Assembly: GCA_027186245.1 (NCBI GenBank)
Contig: CP114482.1
Span: 31,205,209-31,269,208, forward strand
DNA length: 64,000 bases
Source of the DNA: Coriaria nepalensis
Taxonomy: Eukaryota > Streptophyta > Magnoliopsida > Cucurbitales > Coriariaceae
Direction of reading: 5' to 3'
Positions 47,265-60,329 of this stretch are shown piece by piece. The translations under genes and the position numbers were made by a program. A model generated the notes under the pieces. The model had not been told where the DNA came from. It saw only the letters and a program-made list of their open reading frames with translations, and searched no databases. Each line of letters starts with the position of its first letter. Position 1 is the first letter of the stretch.

Positions 47265-50200
47265 ATGAGTGAATTGGAGAATTTAGACTTCAACAATACA
47301 GCTCGAATAATGGAAATTCTAATCACAACTCTAATTCCTGCATCAAACAACCCTAATACATCCATTCCAATGTCGGTTCCAATCACCACATCTACAAATC
47401 AAATCGACTTCAATCATCCATACTTTCACACCCGTCAAACACGTTTGGACTCGTTCTAGTAACTCAGCCTCTTCTTGGAATACAGAACTATGGAATATGA
47501 AGCAGAGGTATGATGATAGCCTTGATGGCCAAGAATAAAGAGGACTTTGTTACAGGTGAGTACCTACGCCCTGATTCTACATCTAATCCAAATTTACTAA
47601 AAGGATGGGATAGATGTAATGCCTATGTATTAAGCTGGATACTCAATGTTGTATCGAAAGATCTATATTCTAGAATAGTATATTCAACAAATGCTAGCTT
47701 AGTATGGTCTGGTTTGAAATCAAGATTTGCCAAAACAAATGAAACTATAATATTTTCCTTACAAAAAAATTTTATAACACTACACAGGGAACTATTGACA
47801 TTTCTTAATACTACAATAAGTTGAAATCTTTACGGGATGAATACTCCTCTATGGTTACTCTTCCTAGCTGTGAATGTACATCTACACTATCATTTCAAAA
47901 GCATGACCAAAGGCAAAAGTTGCTATAGTTTCTTATGGGTTTGAATGAAACATACATTCCATTGAAAAGTCAAATTCTACTACGGAATCCACTTCCTACA
48001 GATGATGAAGCATATGATATTCTCATTGAAGATGAATCACAAGGGCGGCAAATCATAGCTAATCTAGTAAGCAATGATGTTGCAGTGTTTTACACCAACT
48101 CATGAAGGGCTCCTCCCTTTTCTTCTAGTTCACAGAAACATAATTATGTCTCAACCATTGAGTGTGATCATTGTCATGCCTATGCCCATAAAAAGGAAAT
48201 TTGCTTCAAACTCATAGGATATTCTTAGAATAATGGAAAGTATAATGGAAAGAAACCATTTTATCAAACTCCAAATCAGCAGTATCTAACTACATAAGTT
48301 CTAGATGAAACACTGCAACAACCACAATTTCAAGGACTCACTACTGATCAGTACTCCCAGCTTTTATAGATGCTTAATAGGGAAAGTTCGGCTTCCCCAG
48401 CTACTACATCGAATTTTTTTCATGCACCTTCTTCAGGTATTTCCTGCTCTATGAGTTCCTTGCAAAGCCAAGATTGGATATTAGATTCTGGTGCCAGCCA
48501 TCACATGACATGTAACTTTGACAAACTGACTAATCCAATTCGATGTCAAAAGGGCTCACGAGTGTCTATTAGTTTACCAAATGGTATAATCACATGTCCA
48601 CCACATTCCAACCACATATCTCTTACTAATGATATTATCCTTCACAACATAATTTATGTCCCACATTTTTATTTCAATTTACTTTCTATTCCTACTCTAA
48701 CAAAATCCAGCAGCCTTGCTGCAATTGTTTCTCCTAAATTTTGTGTTTTTCAGGAACTTTTAGCTGGCAAGATAATGGGGACTAGTGAAGCAAGACTTGG
48801 ACTTATACTATATGAATCTCAATCCAAAAAGTGTGCTACATAATTCTCATAAGTCTGCTCTTCCCATACTTCCAAATAATATACCTTATTTTTCATCAAA
48901 TATTCATTGTAATGTTTTACCTTCTTCATCAAATTAAATGTCAATTTCTGATTTTCAATTACAGAATTCAAGATTGAGACATCTTTCATATCCTAGACGA
49001 CAACTTATTCCAGATTTCAAACACTTCAATAAATATACTCTACCACACTATCAAATTTGTTATATTGCTAAACAGACAATATTACCTTTCAATCTTAGTA
49101 AATCATTCACTACTGCTTCCTTTAATTTACTACATCTTGATATCTAGGGCCCATATCGAGTCCTAAACCACACTAATGCCAAATACTTCCTCATTATTAT
49201 TGATGATTACTCAAGAGGCACTTGGGTTTATCTCATGGAATTTAAACATGAAGTTCATACACATATTGAAACTTTTCTCCTTATGATTCAGAATCAATTC
49301 TCCATCAATATCAAATGAATAAGATTAGATAATGAATTGGAGTAATTGAATTCTAAACTTAGAACCCTACTCAACTCTCTTGGAACCCTTATGAAACTAG
49401 CTGCCCTTATTTTCCTTAACAAAATGGGAGGGTAGAGAGAAAACCTAGGCACATACTCAATATTGCTAGGGCTCTCAAATTTTAGTCCAATGTTCTAGGT
49501 AACTATTGGGGTGATTGTGTTTTAACAGCAGTTTACCTTTTTAATAGAACTCCAAATCCCCTCTTGCAAAATAAAACTCCATGAGCTCTATCATAAACCT
49601 TCTTCTATCACTCATTTGAAATCTTTTGGATGTTTGTGCTATGCTACCTGCCTTAATATCATTGATAAATTCAGCCCTTAGGCAACTCTTTGTGTTTTTC
49701 TTGGATATGCTCAAAGTCAAATAGGCTACAGACTATTGAACCTTTCTTCTCATCAATTTCTCATAAGCAGTGATGTCTATTTTCATGAGTCCATAGTTCC
49801 TTATCATGATATACTATCCTATGGTCCTTCTTTACCAATTATGGATCATAACTCTGACTATTTTGATCCTCCATCATTCACTCCACAAACTCCACATAAC
49901 CCAACCCCAACTCCATAATGTCCACTCACAATCCTACAACTCATACAACTCCTCCAAATCCTACAACTCCTAATTTTGAGATTTCTGTAATTTCTTCTTC
50001 ATTAAGCCCTATCATTTCTCATGATACTCTCGCAAACACTTCTATCCTACCTACTCATGAACTTCCCTTGAGACAGTCTACAAGGATTACTTAACATCTT
50101 TCTTGGTGGGATTCATATACTTGCTTTATTGTCTTGGCTTCATCTAATTATTCTTCTTTTAGTTGTAAGTACCCCATTTCATCTCACTTATGTTATACCA

Positions 50201-51794
50201 ATATATCACCTTCCTTTTATGCTTTTTTATCCTCCATTTCAATTGATCATGAGCCTAGATCATACCGTGAGGCATCTACAGATCCTTATTGGCTCTTAGC
50301 CATGAAAGAAGAGCTTGAAGCTCTTCAAATGAACAACACTTGGGTGCTACTGGATCTCCCTCATGATAAAACTCTCATTGGGTGTAAATGGGTGTTTAAG
50401 ATAAAAACACAAAGCTGATGGAAGTGTGGAGAGGTTTAATGCACGTCTCGTTACCAAAGGTTATACTCAATAAGAGGGAGTTGGCTTCCATGAAACTTTT
50501 TCTCCTGTTGCTAAAATGGTAAGTGTCATATCTGTGCAATCTTTGGCTGCCATTCATGGCTGGAAACCTTACCAAATGGATATTTACAATGCCTTCTTGC
50601 AAGGGGATCTTCATGAGGATATGTATATGACAATTCCTTCTGGTTTACCTTTTGTTCCTAAAGGCACAGTCTGCAAGTTAACCAAGTCTTTATATGGCTT
50701 GAAACAAGTCTCGCGCCAATGGAATGCCAAGTTTACTGAGGCTATTCTTGCTGTAGGATTTATTCAATCTCGTGTTGACTATAGTCTCTTCACCAAGCAT
50801 TCCAGTACTTCCACTACTATACTTCTTGTATACGTTAATGATATTTAGTTACCGGGAATGATCATCATGCCATCTCTGCTTTAAAATCCTTTTTAAACAG
50901 CAAATTTCATATAAAGGACCTTGGCACTCTTAAATACTTCCTTGGTATCGAGATAACTAGATCATCTGCTGGTATATGTCTTACTAAGAGGAAATAGGTA
51001 CTAGATTTCCTTTAGGATGTTGGATTTACTGGTTGCAAACCTGTTTCAACTCCAATGAAACAACATATTAAGCTTACTTCCCCTACTTTTGACTCTGGTA
51101 CTACAACTATTTCAGATGATCCTCTTCTCCTTGATCCATAATTATATCAACGATTGCTTGGAAAATTGATTTATGTCACTATGACTCGACCCGATGTATC
51201 CTACTCTATTCATGTGCTTAGTCAGTTCATGCACTCCCCTAAGCTTTCTCACTTGTAAGATGCTTATAGGGTGATTTGTTATCTGAATACTTGTCCTGGT
51301 TTGGGCATATTATTATATGCTTCTTCTTCCTTACAACTTACAGCTTTCTATGATAGTGACTGGGCTAGCTGTCTCATGACTCAGAGATCAACATATGGCT
51401 TTTGTATCAAGTTAGGTTCTTCTTTGATTTCTTGGAAATCAAGAAAGCATCCATTGTATCTCGTTCTTCAGTTGAGGCTGAATATCAAGCCATGGAAAGT
51501 GTTACTTGTGAATTGGTCTGGTTACGCCTACTTTTTCTCGATCTTGGCTTTCCTATTATTGCCCCTGCTCGGTTATTTTGTGATAGAAAAGTTTCTATTC
51601 ACATTGCCACTAATCCTATAAACCATGAGAGAACTAAACATATAGAACTTGATTACCATGTCATTAAGGAGCATGTCAACAATGGTTCTATTCTTTTACA
51701 TTATCTTGGTACTGCAGATCAACTTGCTGATGTCCTAACTAAAGCCTTGGGTATTAGTCAACATCATTTTCTTCTCAAGCTTAGCATTGCTTGA
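47265..51794 (+). pseudogene. Copia gag-pol, degraded
   Basis: Order is gag, protease, integrase, reverse transcriptase, RNase H, which is the copia order. Gag starts near 47265 and carries WDRCNAYVLSWILNVVSKDLY (47610-47670). Protease shows WILDSGASHHMT near 48477. The pre-integrase and integrase follow (about 48950-49700), with the metal-binding part broken by stops. Reverse transcriptase (50270-50990) has the MKEELEALQMNNTW start; the catalytic box reads YVNDI near 50830 where YVDD is needed. RNase H (51330-51790) is split by a frame change at about 51440 and ends in DQLADVLTKAL. The element is therefore inactive. Confidence 0.9.
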
Positions 51795-51810
51795 TCTCTA
51801 TCGCATACCC

Positions 51811-51834
51811 GCTTGGAGGGGGGGGGCGGGGGGG
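51811..51834 (+). other. G-rich polypurine tract
   Basis: A GGAGGGGGGGGCGGGGGGG-like run sits immediately before the 3' LTR. It is unusually G-rich for a copia polypurine tract, probably through G-run expansion. Confidence 0.75.
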
Positions 51835-52119
51835 TAATGAAGGATACACCACGTGACATTCCATGTCAGCTTGTTCCAGCTCAGTGTGATGCCAATTGTC
51901 CACATGTTCAGCAGATTAGTTAGGTAGTTTAATAGTTTAATTTCTGTTATCAGATAGTTAGTGATTAGTTAATTCCTAAATGCTTATTTACTTGTATAAA
52001 TATATATGCAAACAGATTGTAAAGAGAATGAATGAATAAACATAAATCTTCAGCTATCTCTCTCTGTTTCTCTCTCTCTCTTTGTTTCTTCATCTTCTTG
52101 CCAATCACCGATCTTAATA
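51835..52119 (+). repeat. 3' LTR of copia element, TA...TA termini
   Basis: 285 bp, begins TAATGAAGGATACACC and ends CGATCTTAATA; followed by GAATA (52120-52124), matching the left flank. It differs from the 5' LTR by substitutions and by small indels, including a missing block in the middle. Confidence 0.85.
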
Positions 52120-52124
52120 GAATA

Positions 52125-54209
52125 TATTCATTGCTAAGACTTATTATCTATGCATGCTTATAGTAGATAGAGGACCTAAGATTCTTCATTCTGCCGTGAA
52201 CTATGGATTTTCCGCATGCTAGAAGAAATTATTATTATCACAACAATAAATCATTAAACTGGAAGATCGCATGAATATATCATATTATCACAACAGACCA
52301 TGGCTTTTCAACAACAATGGAGGCCTCTCATACTTAGGAGCTCGGTAATTAGGATTAGATGATACGTAAGAATATTCATAGGCATTTTGACTAGGAACTT
52401 CTGTAGGGAAGTCGATTAATTCGAGCAAGCTGAAATAGGACTTGTACTCCAAACTATCAAGTGAAGAAGACCATATAGTCTTGAAGTTAATTAATTCTAA
52501 GCTCTGATAATCTAAAGTGACTTGCAACAGAGGATGTAAAAGAATGTTAGAACATAAATTAGCTAGAAACTCTTTACCAAATGATAAGTTAGGAAACACC
52601 TTAGCCATATATGAGGGATATGAAGCCGATGCTCCCTCCACATATAGGCATTGGTTTCCTAAAGTCCAAAACTCATGATGGCATGAACATGTCACCAAGT
52701 ACTTTAGTTACAATGATAGAGGTACTATTTTTGCAGTTTTATTTTATTTTAATTATATTCTAGTAACTGGTCATAATTTTTAAGATTTTTGATATATTAG
52801 AATTTTATGTTAATTATATTTTTAATTAGGAAACTTAATTATTATGGTTTCTTTTGTATTAGGGTTTTTAGATGTTTCTTCAAATTTCATGTGTATCCTC
52901 TTGACAATTTACTTTCAATGACAAAGAGGAAGATTACAATAACAAATTTCAGACAAAGTCATTCAAACCTAATAGAAAATACAACATAGTTTTAAATCAC
53001 ACATCCTCTGTTCTTTATTACAAAAAGAAAAAAAAAAGAAATCATCTTCTTAACATTTCTTAAAAATACTTAAAGATCAAATATTTACTGCAACAAATCT
53101 TCATCTTAGTCAAGAGTACAATGGCAGATCAGTCTAAGCACTAGAAACATGTCCATTTTTGCAAACATAAGCTCGAACAACAAGCTCGAACAACAAGCTC
53201 ACCATCATCATGATAACCAAAAACCTATGTCAAGCAGAAAATAGAGTGCAAATCCCATGTCTCACTACAAGAGCAAAATGCACAATTGATATCAATCTTA
53301 CACCTATTCCCATCTTTAATCCTTCTCCATGCATGAGATTTCTTGAAATTCCTAAAAAACCCTCGAAAAACCATGCAAGTCCTCTTCTCTTCAATGTGGA
53401 TGCATCCTGACCAATCGCTAATGTACAAGCAATCTCCCCTGAACCGCTGCGAAGATGCTTGTTCCCTCATCACATGCACCCCTCTTGGTCCCAAGCTACT
53501 AGCTCAATGTCAAGCTCAAGCACTTATATCTCTCAAGTACTGATCTGCTCCATGTTTCTTATGTTTGACACTATATGCACTTTGTTTGTTCTTTTTTGTT
53601 TTTTTGTTATCATATTCAATTCTATTTTTTGTGCTTGCTAACTATTCATTTATTGTTGCAAGATAAAAATAAAAGGGAAGAGATAGAAAATGAGAGAAAA
53701 CAGAGGATGAATTATGTTTAGTGAATCATAAATCACTAATTAATTAATCTATCGCGTCCAAATTAGTAAATTTACAAGTTTTATCCTTTAATACACTAAT
53801 TGCGAGTCTGTAGTCCATACCATCCCATGTCAATTTTCAAAAATAATGCATTTAAAATGGAGATCATAATTAATAATTAAAAAAAAAGTATGTGAAAACG
53901 ACAAGAAGACAGGAGTGCAACTCTGACACGTAATTAACTTTCCAAAATTTCAGGTTTGACCGAGACTTGAGATGAAGGACAGGAGTGAAACTCATCCCTA
54001 TTTTGTACGATGCCCTCCATCAGTTAACAACAATAAATACGAAACCGTTGGAAGCTGCCTTCAATGAAATCTGGAAACAGTCAACATTAGGCACCATCTT
54101 AGACAAATAGACATTCAACATTGAACTCTAAAAACATTCAACATCAAGAGTAATGTTTCAACTTTTTTAGAAATCTGGAAACATCAACCAGCTATACTAG
54201 AAATCCATT
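52125..54209. other. No gene recognised; one unassigned ORF
   Basis: A minus-strand ORF at 52288-52698 (136 codons) has mixed composition but no motif I recognise, so it is not called a gene. The rest is AT-rich, with several short ORFs without motifs. Confidence 0.4.
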
Positions 54210-54214
54210 ATGAC

Positions 54215-54343
54215 TGTTAAGAATATAATATTGTATTTGAATCACACCTATAATGTATAGAGGATGCATATATATATAGGCTAACAATACAAGTCACATA
54301 TGTACATAACCAATGTGGGACACACTACATATATAATCTAACA
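54215..54343 (-). repeat. 3' LTR (129 bp)
   Basis: Plus-strand ends TGTTAAGAATATAA and ATAATCTAACA. Pairs with 59235-59363. Confidence 0.93.
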
Positions 54344-54356
54344 GCCCTCCTCAAAC

Positions 54357-57300
54357 TCAAGGTGGAGTACGAGAGACCAACTTGAGTTTGGACACAAGAT
54401 CACGAAAGCGCCCTAGAGGATGTGACTTTGTGAAGATGTCCGCGAGCTGATCACGAGACGCGACAGAATGAAGCTGTAGTGAGCCCTGAAGAAGATGATG
54501 ACGGACAAAATGACAATCAATCTCAATATGTTTGGTCCGTTCATGAAATACATCATTATGAGCAATCTGAATAGCACTCCTGTTGTCACAGTATACAGGA
54601 GTAGCAGAAGATATAGAGACACCCATATCTTGTAACAACCATCGCAACCAAAGAAGCTCTGAGGTAGTGTCAGCTAGGGCACGATATTCTGCCTCGGTGC
54701 TAGAGCGGGCAACCACAGTTTGTTTCTTACTTCGCCAAGAGATGAGTGAAGTGCCAAGTAGAAAACAATAACAGGTGGTAGAGCGACGATCTGTCAGATC
54801 ACCCGCCCAATCTGCATCAGTATAAACATGCAGCTGAAGAGAAGACTGAGAGGAGAAGTAAAGCCCATGAAATAATGTTCCCTTCAGGTAGCGGAGAATG
54901 CGGAGGACAGCTGAGAAATGAGTGGAGCGAGGAGCAGCCATAAACTGACTCACCTGATGAACAGCATACGAGATATCAAGCCGAGTGACAATGAGATAGA
55001 CAAGACTGCCAACTAAATGCCGATATAAGGTAAAATCAAGAAGAGGCTCGCCATCATCAGGAGTGAGACGGGTATTAAGCTCAGTCGGAGTGTCGGCAAT
55101 CTTGCTGTCTGTGAGATTGGCCCGGGAGAGCAGATCAGAGATATACTTAGCCTGTGTCAAGTAATAACCATTAGAAGAAGAAGAGATCTCAATACCAAGA
55201 AAATAGCTGAGAGGACCAAGATCTTTCATCTCAAAGTGCTGACTGAGGAACTGTTTAAGTTCCTGAATACCGGTGATATCATCTCCAGTTATGATCATGT
55301 CATCAACATATAGTAGAAGAAGTATGGTACCCCTGTCTGTGCGGCGAATAAACAAGGCTGAATCATATGAACTGAGGGAGTAGCCAAGGCTAGAGATAGT
55401 AGCGCTAAACTTACCAAACCATGCTCGAGGAGTGTGCTTAAGTCCATATAAAGCTCGACAGAGACGACAAACCTTATTTGTAGGATGAGATAATCCAGGG
55501 GGTGGCTGCATATAGACTTCTTCACTTAAATCACCATTAAGAAAGGCATTCTTAACATCCATCTGACAAAGGGACCAATGTCGAGAGGCTGCCATAGCCA
55601 GCAGAGCACGCACAGAGGAGAGGCAAGCAACTGGAGCAAAAGTCCCCTCATAATCCACACCGTACTCCTGAGTAAAACCTATGGCCACAAGTCGAGCCTT
55701 GTACCTGTCAATAGTGCCATCGGAACAAGTCTTGATTTTGTAAATCCACTTACATCCAACCACAGACTTTCCAGGAGGCAAGTCAACCAGATCCCATGTA
55801 TCGTTCTTGTGTAAAGCATCAAGTTCCTCTTTCATCGCAGCCTGCCAAAGAGGGTTAGTGGAGGCCTCACGAAAGGAGTGAGGCTCATGCAAGGTAGCTA
55901 AGGCATGAAAGCAATGAAAATCTTGTAAATGGGATGGGAGTGATCTTACTCAAGTGGATCGGCGAAGGTCAGGTGGTGGAGTGCATATCGGATCCTCAGA
56001 TGGAACAGAACCTAGGGATGCAGACGGAGCAATATCGGGAGCATCAGATGATTGCTGTTCGAATGAGGTAGACTCTGGCGGAGCGGCGTCAATAGCATCA
56101 ATTGACTGTTGTTCAAGTGATGAAGACCCTGGCAAGACATTGCTAGGAGAAGTTGGAGAAAGAGGAATCTCAAGAAGTGTAGTAATGGGAGGGAAGGATG
56201 GCATGTTGAATTTGCCGACTTCGTGGAATAGTCGATGCTCCCAAAAAATGACATGACGGGAGATGCGAAGATGACGGAGACAGGATCATAACACCGGTAG
56301 CCTTTTTATTCTACTCCATATCCAAGAAAACAGCACAATCGAGAGCGAGGCTCGAGTTTGGTGCGCTTATGAGGTTGGAGTAAAACAAAACATGCAGAAC
56401 CAAAAACACGAAGATGATGATATGAGGGGACAGACCCAAACAACCTCTCGTGAGGAGTGCAATTATCAAGGATAGGGGTAGGCAACTTATTGATTATGTA
56501 GACAGCCGTGAGAGTAGCTTCACCCCAAAACGGGGTAGGAAGAGATGTGGAAAGAAGCAAAGCACGAACAGTGTCTAAAATGTGCCTAAGTTTTCGTTCT
56601 GCTCGACCATTTTGTTGTGAGGTCCATGGACACGACAAGTGAGAAACAGTGCCATAATGCTTGAGGATGGCTTGAAATTCATGTTGAGTATATTCTAAAG
56701 CATTATCAGAACGAAAAGCTTTGATGGGTTTTGAAAATTGGGTTTCAATCATTTTTGCGAAGGTGCGATAAATATCCAATAACTTAGAATGAGATTTCAT
56801 TAAAAATATCCAAGTATAATGAGAGAAATCATCAACAAAGATAACGAAATAACGTGAGCCACTCATACTGGCAACAGGAGAAGGTCCCCAAAAATCAGAA
56901 TGAATTAAATCAAAAGACGCAGTAGCATGAGACTCACTATTATTAAAAGGCAACGCAGGTTGTTTCCCAAGTTGGCATGACATAGAATCAAATGGACTGT
57001 TGGACACTGAACCTAACAAACCCTTTGATGCTAAAAGTTGAACGCGAGATGGAGATGCATGACCAAGACGCGAATGCCAAAGTGAAAGAGATGAGGATGA
57101 CGATGAGGCAGCAGCAGAGATGCTTGTGGTGGGGAGGTGTAAGGATGAGAGTTCGAACATGCGCCCAACTCTACGCCCGGTCCCAAGGGTCTGGTTCGTG
57201 CGAGGATCTTGCACATGCACACCAGAAAAGTCAAAAACAAGTCTATATCCAAGTTCACACATTTGGCGAACAGAGAGGAGATTGAAGGATAATTTAGGCA

Positions 57301-58519
57301 CATGAAAAACTTTGGAAAGAGAAAGGAAAGGTGTACTGATGGTGCCTATATTTTTAACATTCATAGTGGATCCATCAGCTGTGCGAATCAATGAGTAATG
57401 AGGTGAAGGTGCAGATGTGGTCAAGGAAGTAGGGTGAGGTGTCATGTGATTGCAACAAGCAGAGTCAAAAAGCCAAGGGGAAGATGTACCTGGCAAGACT
57501 GAGAGGACAGAGGAAGATGCATTACCAGAATGGGATAGGACAACCTGGTTGACTATTGCCTCGAAGTCAGCTGCAGATAAAGTGACACTAGATCCTGATG
57601 CCTGGCTAGAAGAAGCAATTGAAGAGGGAGTAGCTGGAGATGACGCAGTTGGAGATAAACTACGCTCAGTATGAGTAACAGCTACTGTTGGTGCATTAGA
57701 TCTTCCCTTACGCCAACACTTGTCAATAGTGTGCCCTCGACGTCGACAATAACGACAATAATTGTTATCTCGAGACTTAGGAGGGAGTCGAGGAGTATCT
57801 GACCTGTCATAATGCTCTCGCTGGAATGGCGAAGAACTCGAGGGTGGTGTAGCCAACACTGTATGACTCGGCTGAGAGCGCATAGTCTGTGATCTAGTCT
57901 CGGCACGGACAAGTTCAAAGATGGCAGTGTCCAAATTAGGAAGAGGAGAACGATGTAAAAGTTGCACACGGACAGGCTCAAAATCATCACGCAAGGCCAT
58001 CAAAAATTGGTGAAGGCGATGTTGATCTCTACGTGTAGTATACATCTCAGCATCAGTAGGATCCTTCCAAATAGGATCAAAAACATCAATCTGATTCCAC
58101 AAGAATTGCATGCGAGCAAGAAAATCATTTATACTCTGACCAGGTTCCTACCTCAGATGAAAAAGCTCAAACAGAAGTTGATACTCGTGAGCACCATCCA
58201 CAGAAGAATACCGAGAGGCAAGCATATCCCAAGCACCCTTTGCTTCATCAAAGCTACCAAAGAGCGCATAAATAGATGGGATAGTAGTGTTACGGAACCA
58301 TGTAAGAATTTGATGATGCTTGCTATCCCAATCAATAAGACGAGTGGTGAAAGCCTCATATGTTTCAGAAGCTCCTATAACTGGTCTTTTTACCTCTCCA
58401 GTCACATAAAGCCAAAGCTTACGGCCTTTGAGAAAGCTTTGCATAAATTGGGACCACACCATATAATTTATGCCATCCAATACAGTCTAAACATGATGAA
58501 GAATCTCGTTTTGTGCCAT
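54357..58519 (-). pseudogene. Copia gag-pol, few disabling mutations
   Basis: The frame starts with an ATG at 58519 (MAQNEILHHV) but meets a stop after ten codons. Gag continues (58480-58148) with MVWSQFMQSFLKGRKLWLYV, then one more stop, then a long open stretch from 58111. That stretch holds a CCHC knuckle, CRYCRRRGHTIDKC (57711-57762), a protease box reading FDSACCNHMT where DSGA is usual, a pre-integrase (LWHSRLGHASPSRVQ), and an integrase core with FRSDNALEY and WTSQQNGRAER. A stop at 56306, a frame shift near 56280 and a stop at 55950 precede reverse transcriptase and RNase H, which are open from 55892 to 54357. The catalytic LLLYVDDMIITGDD is intact near 55290. Only about five lesions separate it from an intact frame; the DSA protease change is a further candidate defect. 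Confidence 0.93.
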
Positions 58520-59222
58520 CTAAAGTACTCAAATACAAAAACAGACCACAAATGTAGAATCAGGACGAAAAAATAGATAAGAAAGCACCTGGTCAACTCT
58601 GGCCAAAGTCAACGGTCAACGCTGGTCAAAGTCAACGGTCAACTCTGTGATTAGGTCAAGTCAATGATGACGTGGTACGATGATGTGGCACTGATGATGT
58701 GTCTATGCTGACGTGTCTATGGATGACGTGTCTATGGATGACGTGGCACTAATGACGTCGCTTCGGAGATCTGGCGTGTGTAGATCACGCGCGGAGAGGC
58801 TGGCGGCGGCTTGGCGCGTGAGTCTGACGTGCGAAGCTTTCTTGGGCGCGTGGGAGCGCGTGCGGATGAGATCGGAGGAACTGGCTCCTGTTCTGGAATC
58901 GCCGGAGCTTGATCTACCGAATGGTGGTCGGACCGACGTGAACGGACCACCGTGGCGGCTGACGACGAGGCGGCAGTGGCGGGACGGCCGGGAGTTTGAG
59001 CGGCGCGTGAGGGAGCGTGGAAACCCCTATGAGGCTGTGTGCGGTGGCTCTGGAACGGTCGTCTTCCGAGGTTTCTAGCGGTATATGGAACTGCTGAAAA
59101 CTATGAGCGGAAGAGAGAGAACCGCAAAAGACAGAACAAGATAATCGTCGGAGAACACTAGCGGCGCCAAAAAGAAAATAAGATGCGGAAAAAAAATTTT
59201 TTTGAGGTGATTCAGAACCTAT
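58520..59222 (-). other. GC-rich 5' leader of the copia element
   Basis: About 700 bp between primer site and gag. It has a strongly GC-rich core at 58740-59080 and short direct repeats GGTCAACGCTGGTCAAAGTCA-like (58590-58650) and GACGTGTCTATGGAT (58709-58745). An ORF on the opposite strand is only a by-product of GC content. Confidence 0.7.
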
Positions 59223-59234
59223 GCTCTGATACCA
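59223..59234 (-). other. Copia primer-binding site
   Basis: The minus strand reads TGGTATCAGAGC, directly adjoining the 5' LTR. Confidence 0.9.
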
Positions 59235-59363
59235 TGTTGAAAATATAATATTGTATTTGAATCACACCTATGATGTACAGAGGATGCCTATATATATAGG
59301 CTAACAATATAAGTCACATATGTACATAACCAATATGGGACACACTACATATATAATCTAACA
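59235..59363 (-). repeat. 5' LTR (129 bp)
   Basis: Pairs with 54215-54343; the LTR ends abut the primer site on one side and the ATGAC duplication on the other. Confidence 0.93.
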
Positions 59364-59368
59364 ATGAC

Positions 59369-60329
59369 TTCTTTTAATCAGCTCCTGATGCTTACATGAA
59401 CTCGCACCAACATCTTTAACTTGCTGAACTTCTTTGCAGAGTGAATTCAACCAAAATGTAGAAAACATAGTACCAAGGGCAAGGGTCACCAGGCAGTGTC
59501 ATTCATCAGTGAAGAAGCTTCTTCATAAGTGACCTAGTGAGTGTAATCCTTATTGCATCTATTTAGCAAAATAATAACAGTATGCATTCTTAAAGTATTA
59601 TCAATATACTAGAAAAAACCATAGTAGCTCTAAACACTTTTCTTGAACAAACCCAGATGTGATGCCCTTTCCTGCATTTTTAAAAGTAACATATCAACTA
59701 ATAATAACAATATGCATTTTTAAAGTATTATCAATATACCAGAAAATTTTCATGCATTCAGACTTATGGTAAGTAAGTCTATAAGTAATCAAATTAGCTT
59801 GAACAATCAAATCATAATACTATTGACAGTAATTGGAAACCAGATTTACAAGTGCAACTGAGAAAATTTGAAGAATTTAGTTGGAACAGATTCAAATTTA
59901 TTTGCTGTAAACTTGAATGATAAAAAATGTAGCTTTGAACTTCTATTTATAATGAAAATTCATTCTGAGTACAAGTATATTAAATCCATAATTTTCAACA
60001 CTCCATCACATATCATACTATAATTTTCATTTTCATGGATAAAACACTTGAATTTTCCTTTTTTTTTTTCCGATCTTTAGTTTGTCCCAAATGCAAAGTA
60101 AAAAACTAATGAAATCAGTAAAGTGATTTCGTACCTAAACTAATAATTCTCACTTGAATATAATGGTGATAAGATTGAATCGATTAAATTGATTTCAAAG
60201 TAGATTTAGGACTTGTGATCAAACTCCTTTCTCAAAATCACGATGCTTTCATTCTATAATGGAGCTTGACCTCAAATTGCCTTTTGGTCATCGTTTTTCA
60301 TCCTTTTTTTTTTTTTTTTCTAATAACAG
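59369..60329. other. No gene seen
   Basis: AT-rich flank of the copia insertion. A partial internal repeat, TATGCATT(C/T)TTAAAGTATTATCAA, occurs at about 59581 and 59711. Nothing coding recognised. Confidence 0.5.

Larger units (their letters stand above)
54215..59363 (-). mobile_element. Nearly complete copia element (5.15 kb), ATGAC target duplications
   Basis: Two 129-bp LTRs enclose a primer site, a leader and one gag-pol region on the minus strand. Five-base direct repeats ATGAC flank it (54210-54214 and 59364-59368). A hand comparison gives seven differences between the LTRs, so insertion was fairly recent compared with all other elements here. Confidence 0.93.

Noticed and set aside
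52288..52698. 136-codon minus-strand ORF
   Set aside because: No recognisable domain, signal or splice context. A protein search with orthologues would be needed to support it.
58713..59078. 121-codon plus-strand ORF rich in Arg and Gly
   Set aside because: Antisense to the GC-rich copia leader; open only because GC-rich DNA has few stops.
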